Part shown: positions 15,001 through 17,271 of the stretch, piece by piece | How positions within the stretch are numbered: the first letter of the stretch is position 1 | How the letters are laid out: the number at the start of each line of letters is the position of its first letter | Assembly (NCBI GenBank): GCA_946187605.1 | Contig: CAMHRH010000010.1 | Location: 1 to 17,271 of the forward strand | Reading direction: 5' to 3' | Length of the DNA stretch: 17,271 nucleotides | DNA from: an uncultured Candidatus Saccharibacteria bacterium | Lineage (GTDB): Bacteria; Patescibacteriota; Saccharimonadia; Saccharimonadales; Saccharimonadaceae | Position numbers and translations under genes: made by a program | The notes under the pieces: model-generated | What the model was told of the DNA's origin: nothing | Databases searched by the model: none | The model's input: the letters and a program-made list of their open reading frames with translations, nothing else

Positions 15001-15240
15001 TATGGCAAAGCAACAGCGCACGTCTCATTAACTAGCCCTTCGATTACTGCAATCGGCACCAATAGCGGCATTGGCGTCAAAAAGACTGAAGGTGCGTTCA
15101 ATTTCTACGACGGCATCCTGACTGGAAGTACTAATGCGAAGCCGGAACCGGCAACAAAAGTAGAATACCTCTACGAGGCAATCAGTAAACCGGACGGAAA
15201 CGGCAACGAAAAATGTACGCTAGAATATATGCGTAATTAA
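9094..15240 (+). CDS. Giant repeat-rich surface adhesin-like protein: InlB-type repeats plus beta-helix modules
   Basis: A 2048-residue exported protein. Layout: signal peptide (1-32, ending SSASA-LEL); an Ig-like region (about 35-150); a Pro/Gly/Asn linker; a hydrophobic helix (172-190), basic RKNGRRR, then a second signal-like hydrophobic stretch (198-220, ending SSTSAA); four InlB B-repeat/Flg_new-like units with DPNGGSY or LNGGTY starts (237-533); then about 1500 residues of right-handed beta-helix repeats of the form VxISGGxIxA. The helix falls into about four modules, each opening with a Y.SL.NA....GDTI.LI.D-like strand and closing with FYDGILxG. It probably binds a surface or partner cell. 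No enzyme motif, LPXTG or C-terminal anchor is seen; it ends KCTLEYMRN. Start chosen at ATG 9094, giving the clean signal peptide MKRSRIRRASFAIVSV, rather than TTG 9085. It contains a perfect 727-bp duplication. Confidence 0.85.
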   Translation: MKRSRIRRASFAIVSVIFASLFSFSSASALELSELTPSYDSDAKIEFNAAAEEYDFDVNFLANNQTLRYSAKVRNDNGKDIKVTDVTLKSPEHDFFEYDYSGIEIGDTLKSGDEQEIILSINTNSQPTRTSEEDFVLSLKYDEIEPANPGDDPGGNGGDEHTPTNPPTNDNIFIIGAAIVISAAGAVVVVRKNGRRRMFVFLLALPIAALFVSASSTSAAEDLSFEIKGKVNFTNIYTVTIDPNGGSYNGETNIISSEYRDGTVLHIDTPSRTNYDFVSWEVNPGELDDNNDIVISSNTTLKALWNETYYTLTLELNGGTYDGIPGTITNSYRAGTEVPLLTPQKTGCNFTKWTIDDGDDYDANSIVMNKNTKLTANYEDLYFDISIDPNGGSYNNSSSVYTARVKYGTVVDLTSIARDNYQLEKWIKNTTDTLPAASSSFTVYADTALVAKWLAEYTVTVDPNGGSYDNSTSPSNYTVLEGSIYELLDAEKTGRAVDYWSVTNGNAGDDDVDGKLVSDSFTVTGDITIQAHWDKAVARIERTKKIYSSIMRAESAAISDDIITLLVDTEEIVTNEKKVTLDLNNHTVTGSLTNTTAGNITIINGEINNPDGVAVTNDGILTLGVDDYSEEDGSAIIINDNVRLVGTTAGLMQTNDSYEFYYYDGYLEGDIGLVGGYDGSPFYRRAFDGVEVHYFPLVDHIENGDRSYQHVELKNADRAVTKTSVHGDIYYYNMQDNINTSAITGYKIYAVRDFDASYPISVSSGDEIRLDIDGYTINAANDWNVDGDFNISNSKTTGSIVASRTIVNNNELSLNDVTISAASANAVINNRKNLHMQNSTLNSAYGTVIIIESNRTAELDLDDDSYISGISSSATVLNNSTLEIKGGHILANERAVQNNSGGVLNVTGGEIKANKYAIYNDDSWNSYANINGGVVSSSSTTVSGGQVVVDGGEVIAKNSSDSYSNYVIAFSGARSLKIKSGKVKAVSEAISNDVVAIRYCGEVVISGGEITVESTNGPAYGVFGDDDDTVTISGGKIEAHSESGGAYGICWSGLNMSGGSITANSDDNTSYGAYVNADSTVTGGKIHGGTYGIASRTSYKTTTLGANDSALSTTTPEIQGGSYALYNTNTYFYDGILKGGTKAYQDGIIQAIPDATSQHIETINNVENCWLVESANYLEVNGVEYNSLAKAYNAVANGGTVKVIADFTTSATLSTNPSGKTITFDINGHRLTYTQPLPNNGTINFIDSSTAGDGVLANTSTATVINSGTFNISSGHILANERAVQNNSGGVLNVTGGEIKANKYAIYNDDSWNSYANINGGVVSSSSTTVSGGQVVVDGGEVIAKNSSDSYSNYVIAFSGARSLKIKSGKVKAVSEAISNDVVAIRYCGEVVISGGEITVESTNGPAYGVFGDDDDTVTISGGKIEAHSESGGAYGICWSGLNMSGGSITANSDDNTSYGAYVNADSTVTGGKIHGGTYGIASRTSYKTTTLGANDSALSTTTPEIQGGSYALYNTSAYFYDGILKGGINAYNNNIVKRIATNTAMHIGAEIINGETYIVRYLEPEHDVAKIGSTKYTSLSNAINAASTGDTIELIEDNYIFYDLSIAASKDITINLAGFKIITGNQITNNGKTKIINSGSAVVLDYYDSDYFIANNSSAELEIDGVTINAAQAIHNKENAILTLDSVAINASSAVYNYGNATIQNNSQITTTGSGYPVSSYGQSLSILDSTITNNYSSGYYTTYIYSGTATISGSTIDAPSATALYNQSTGTVNISGSSINGYVNNVAGTMNISSSAISKSGSWVRNLFSNSNGATVNLTNSTVSLTVSDVSDYESYIYSVFDNGGILAMNNSTISHILTMRATMTTRSLNNSGSVVLDNNSIVSVDSSGTNEDRYNGYAVYNAGSLDFRSGSVTSNRANGFGIYSAEGGTATMQSGTINVTGANTYGIYVAAGSVTLGEAEPTDSSDYGKATAHVSLTSPSITAIGTNSGIGVKKTEGAFNFYDGILTGSTNAKPEPATKVEYLYEAISKPDGNGNEKCTLEYMRN
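9802..10692 (+). repeat. Four InlB/Flg_new-type protein repeats
   Basis: Four units starting at 9802, 10021, 10237 and 10462 (73, 72 and 75 residues apart). Each opens with a Y-x-(V/L/I)-x-(V/L/I)-(D/E)-x-N-G-G-(S/T)-Y strand and the first three end with a W or Y in the TLKALW/KLTANY style; the fourth ends IQAHW. Diverged at DNA level except around the NGGSY codons. Confidence 0.75.
11752..12478 (+). repeat. Perfect 727-bp direct repeat, copy 1
   Basis: Identical by eye to 12916-13642, encoding residues 887-1129 of the adhesin (from GHILANERAV to SYALYNT). The offset is 1164 bp, a multiple of three, so both copies are read in the same frame. Identity stops abruptly at both ends. Confidence 0.95.
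12916..13642 (+). repeat. Perfect 727-bp direct repeat, copy 2
   Basis: Second copy, residues 1275-1517. Sequence before it (NSGTFNISS versus NNSTLEIKG) and after it (SAYFYDGILKGG versus NTYFYDGILKGG) is related but clearly diverged, so the copies sit inside older homologous modules. Confidence 0.95.
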
Positions 15241-15247
15241 TGCCAGT

Positions 15248-15276
15248 TTGGTAAGATAGCGTCAGCGCGGTATAAT
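15248..15276 (+). promoter_or_regulatory. ruvB promoter (leaderless type)
   Basis: TTGGTA (15248-15253), 17-nt spacer, perfect TATAAT (15271-15276), seven bases, ATG at 15284. No Shine-Dalgarno. It lies in the 43-nt gap after the adhesin gene. Confidence 0.7.
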
Positions 15277-15283
15277 ACTAGAT

Positions 15284-16253
15284 ATGGCAATAGAGAGAGT
15301 GGTTGACACAAGTCCGCACGAGGATGATGCCGAAGAAAACATCATCGAGTTTAGCCTGCGCCCGACAAATTTCGATGAATATATCGGTCAGCCACATTTA
15401 AAGAAGAACTTAAAGCTTGCAATTGACGCCGCAAAGAAACGCGGCGACGTTTTAGACCATGTTCTGCTATTCGGTCCACCAGGACTTGGCAAGACCACAA
15501 TGGCGGGCGTGATTGCTCATGAAATGGGCGCTAATTTTCGTGCTACGTCGGCGCCATCAATTGAGAAAGCTGGCGATTTAGCAAGCATTCTAACAAATTT
15601 GGCCGATGGCGACATCTTGTTTATCGACGAAATTCATCGCTTGCGTCGTGCCGTCGAGGAGATTCTCTACTCCGCGATGGAAGATTATAAGCTAGACATC
15701 GTAATCGGCAAAGGTACCGGTGCGCACAGCGTACGTTTGGACTTACCGCGATTCACATTGATTGGCGCGACAACACAGACTGGCAATCTAGCAGCGCCGC
15801 TAATATTATAGCAATAACGATATACAGAAGATTATCGAGCGCTCTGCCAACTTGCTTGATACGAAAATTGAGCCGGAAGCGGCAGAACTTTTGTCGACGC
15901 GTTCGCGCCTGACGCCACGCATTGCGAACCGCCTACTAAAACGCGTGCGCGACTATGCGGACGTAAATGGGGACGGAATTATTGACACGAAAATAACAAA
16001 ATCGGCGCTCGATATGCTCGAAATCGACGAGCTTGGACTTGATCCAGCGGATAGAAATATGCTCTCGCTTATGATTGATCGCTACGGCGACAAGCCAGTC
16101 GGACTAAATACTATAGCCGCGCTGACAGGCGACGAAGCGTCAACAATCGAAGGTTATTACGAGCCATTCTTGATGCAGCTTGGTATGCTGCAGCGTACGC
16201 CAAAAGGCCGCGTCGTAACTGAACGTGCAAAAAGACACCTCGGTAAGCTTTAA
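15284..16253 (+). pseudogene. ruvB: Holliday junction helicase subunit RuvB, broken by a short internal deletion
   Basis: RuvB is the AAA+ motor that drives branch migration with RuvA. The first frame (15284-15811) encodes the N-terminal ATPase: RPTNFDEYIGQPHLKKNL, Walker A GPPGLGKT (64-71), KAGDLASILTNL, Walker B LFIDEIHRL (112-120), AMEDYKLDIVIG and sensor-1 FTLIGATTQTGNLAAPL (to residue 173, codon 15800-15802). It then goes to ILE-LEU-stop. From 15804 another frame resumes RuvB with YYSNNDIQKIIERSANLL, TPRIANRLLKRVRDYADV and LQRTPKGRVV to TAA at 16253 (149 residues). Between APL and YYS, about 11 residues (family consensus RDRFG...RLE), holding the arginine finger, are absent: one base remains where 33 are expected, a loss of about 32 nt. 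173+11+149 gives about 333, the normal length. As it stands no functional RuvB can be made. Confidence 0.93.
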
Positions 16254-17271
16254 TTATTTCTTCGAAGTAATATTTTTGAATAGAATGCTGGCAATTTTGT
16301 CAGTAATTGGGCGAATCTCTTTGATGCGTAATATCATGCAAAGTACAACATAGAAGATAAGACTAGAACCAGCAATAATGCAGAACTTCGGAAAAGTACT
16401 AAAGAATGAGTTATCGGTTGCGCGAAGCGGAAGAAGCTTCGTTAGTATCCAAGAAACTATACCAGTTGCACCTGAGGCAATTGCCATTTTGATTGCCGCA
16501 ATCCAAAATTCTCGATCGAGAAGCTGACCGGAGCGATTCTGGATTATCAATAATACGCCAACCTCAAATACGGCCGAGATTGAAGTTGCATAAGCAAGCC
16601 CCTCTGGACCAAAGCCAGTATAGCTGAATAGGATCGCCGCCACGACTTGTACGACGAATGCAGCAACCGAAACAATGAGTGGCGTCTTGGCATTTTGCTT
16701 TGCGTAAAAACCGCGCGCCACGATGTGATAAAGCGACTGAGTAATAATGGCAACGACAAAGGCGCCGAGGACACTTGCAATTTTTGGATCGCCACCGTTC
16801 TTAATGAAGTTTACGACATAACCGCGCGTGAAGAACGCGATAATGGCGATCGGCATTGAAATTAGAATAATCGTACTGAGAGCCGTGCGGTAAGTCTCGC
16901 GAAACTTCACATCATTTCTCCGCCCCGCTTCTTCGCTAAGCTTTGGAAAGAAAGCAGTCGAGATGGCAACACCAATCAAGTTTACCGGCATAGAATGAAG
17001 CGATGAGGCCTGCTGATAAGCGCGAATTGCTTGTTCGCCCATACGCGAAGCAAGATTCGTATTAATAATGCTCATTACGTAGTCAATACCTTGGTCAGCC
17101 GAGCGCGACGGCAGTAACTTTAGGACAGTTCGAAAGCCTTGATTTTTCCAGCTAATCTTGAAGTTATAATCAAATCCAAGCCCAACGAGGCCGATAATGC
17201 TAACCGAAAGCTGCAGGAGCGCACCAAACACGACGCCAAGTGCAACGCCCATGATACCGCCCTCGAATAGC
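16254..17271 (-). CDS. murJ: MurJ/MviN lipid II flippase, C-terminal part (5' end beyond window)
   Basis: MOP-superfamily membrane protein that flips lipid II across the cytoplasmic membrane for peptidoglycan synthesis. The frame is open to the right edge (LFEGGIMGVALGVVFGALLQL), so the N-terminal part is missing. About 340 residues remain, with multiple hydrophobic helices. Family-like segments include VNLIGVAISTAFFPKLSEEAG, IITQSLYHIVARGFYAKQNAKTPL and GPEGLAYATSISAVFEVGVLL. The short basic tail (FKNITSKK) is cytoplasmic. Its TAA stop (16256-16254) directly abuts the ruvB TAA on the other strand with no spacer, so the two genes converge back to back and no terminator fits between the stops. 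Confidence 0.9.
   Translation of the reverse strand, partial: LFEGGIMGVALGVVFGALLQLSVSIIGLVGLGFDYNFKISWKNQGFRTVLKLLPSRSADQGIDYVMSIINTNLASRMGEQAIRAYQQASSLHSMPVNLIGVAISTAFFPKLSEEAGRRNDVKFRETYRTALSTIILISMPIAIIAFFTRGYVVNFIKNGGDPKIASVLGAFVVAIITQSLYHIVARGFYAKQNAKTPLIVSVAAFVVQVVAAILFSYTGFGPEGLAYATSISAVFEVGVLLIIQNRSGQLLDREFWIAAIKMAIASGATGIVSWILTKLLPLRATDNSFFSTFPKFCIIAGSSLIFYVVLCMILRIKEIRPITDKIASILFKNITSKK

Noticed and set aside
15800..15815. Programmed ribosomal frameshift in ruvB
   Set aside because: A shift of one or two bases would rejoin the frames but not restore the 11 missing conserved residues, and there is no slippery heptamer.
1..17271. Alternative code (TGA as glycine), CRISPR arrays, insertion sequences, tRNA or rRNA genes
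   Set aside because: All long frames are intact under the standard bacterial code; no short regular repeat-spacer pattern, transposase frame, terminal inverted repeats, or cloverleaf was seen.

Overview
The window looks like part of a small, gene-dense bacterial genome, most likely a Patescibacteria/CPR lineage of the Saccharibacteria (TM7) type. The assignment is an inference from gene style, not from a marker-gene search. It rests on compact housekeeping genes with very short spacers, large Cys-rich or repeat-rich surface proteins without a sortase signal, a membrane-anchored DsbA-like protein, and a secreted HNH nuclease of the kind common in Actinobacteria, which are the usual hosts of Saccharibacteria. 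Long frames are open under the standard bacterial code, so TGA does not need to be read as glycine. No TGA stop is seen in the window's main genes.

Layout. 1-2369 (minus): a CBS-domain protein, an EamA-type transporter and a class B DnaJ with a CIRCE-like operator. 2394-5223 (plus): a Cys-rich surface protein followed 4 nt later by a DsbA-like thiol oxidoreductase. 5244-5501 (minus): a compact transcription unit with near-consensus promoter, structured RNA, a 23-codon frame with a good Shine-Dalgarno, and a terminator. 5521-6099 (minus): ruvA. 6319-7723 (plus): rplS, then an RNase HII fused to a YraN-type nuclease domain. 7762-8997 (minus): rubrerythrin, then a secreted HNH nuclease. 9094-15240 (plus): a 2048-residue adhesin-like protein with InlB-type repeats, beta-helix modules and a perfect 727-bp internal duplication. 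15284-16253 (plus): a broken ruvB. 16254-17271 (minus): the C-terminal part of MurJ.

Themes. (1) Initiation: six main genes plus one 9-codon frame have no Shine-Dalgarno but a -10 hexamer ending 6-7 nt before the ATG, the geometry expected of leaderless mRNAs; other genes have a Shine-Dalgarno and a normal leader. (2) Damage: ruvB has lost about 32 nt encoding the arginine-finger motif and is frameshifted; rubrerythrin has lost about 57 nt encoding the second half of its rubredoxin-like domain, with its old C-terminus still readable past the new stop. Both are clean internal losses from otherwise well-kept genes, either recent mutation or an assembly fault. (3) Surface biology: the oxidoreductase, the 12-Cys surface protein, the secreted nuclease and the repeat adhesin fit a host-attached lifestyle. 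The least explained item is the 5244-5501 small-transcript locus.
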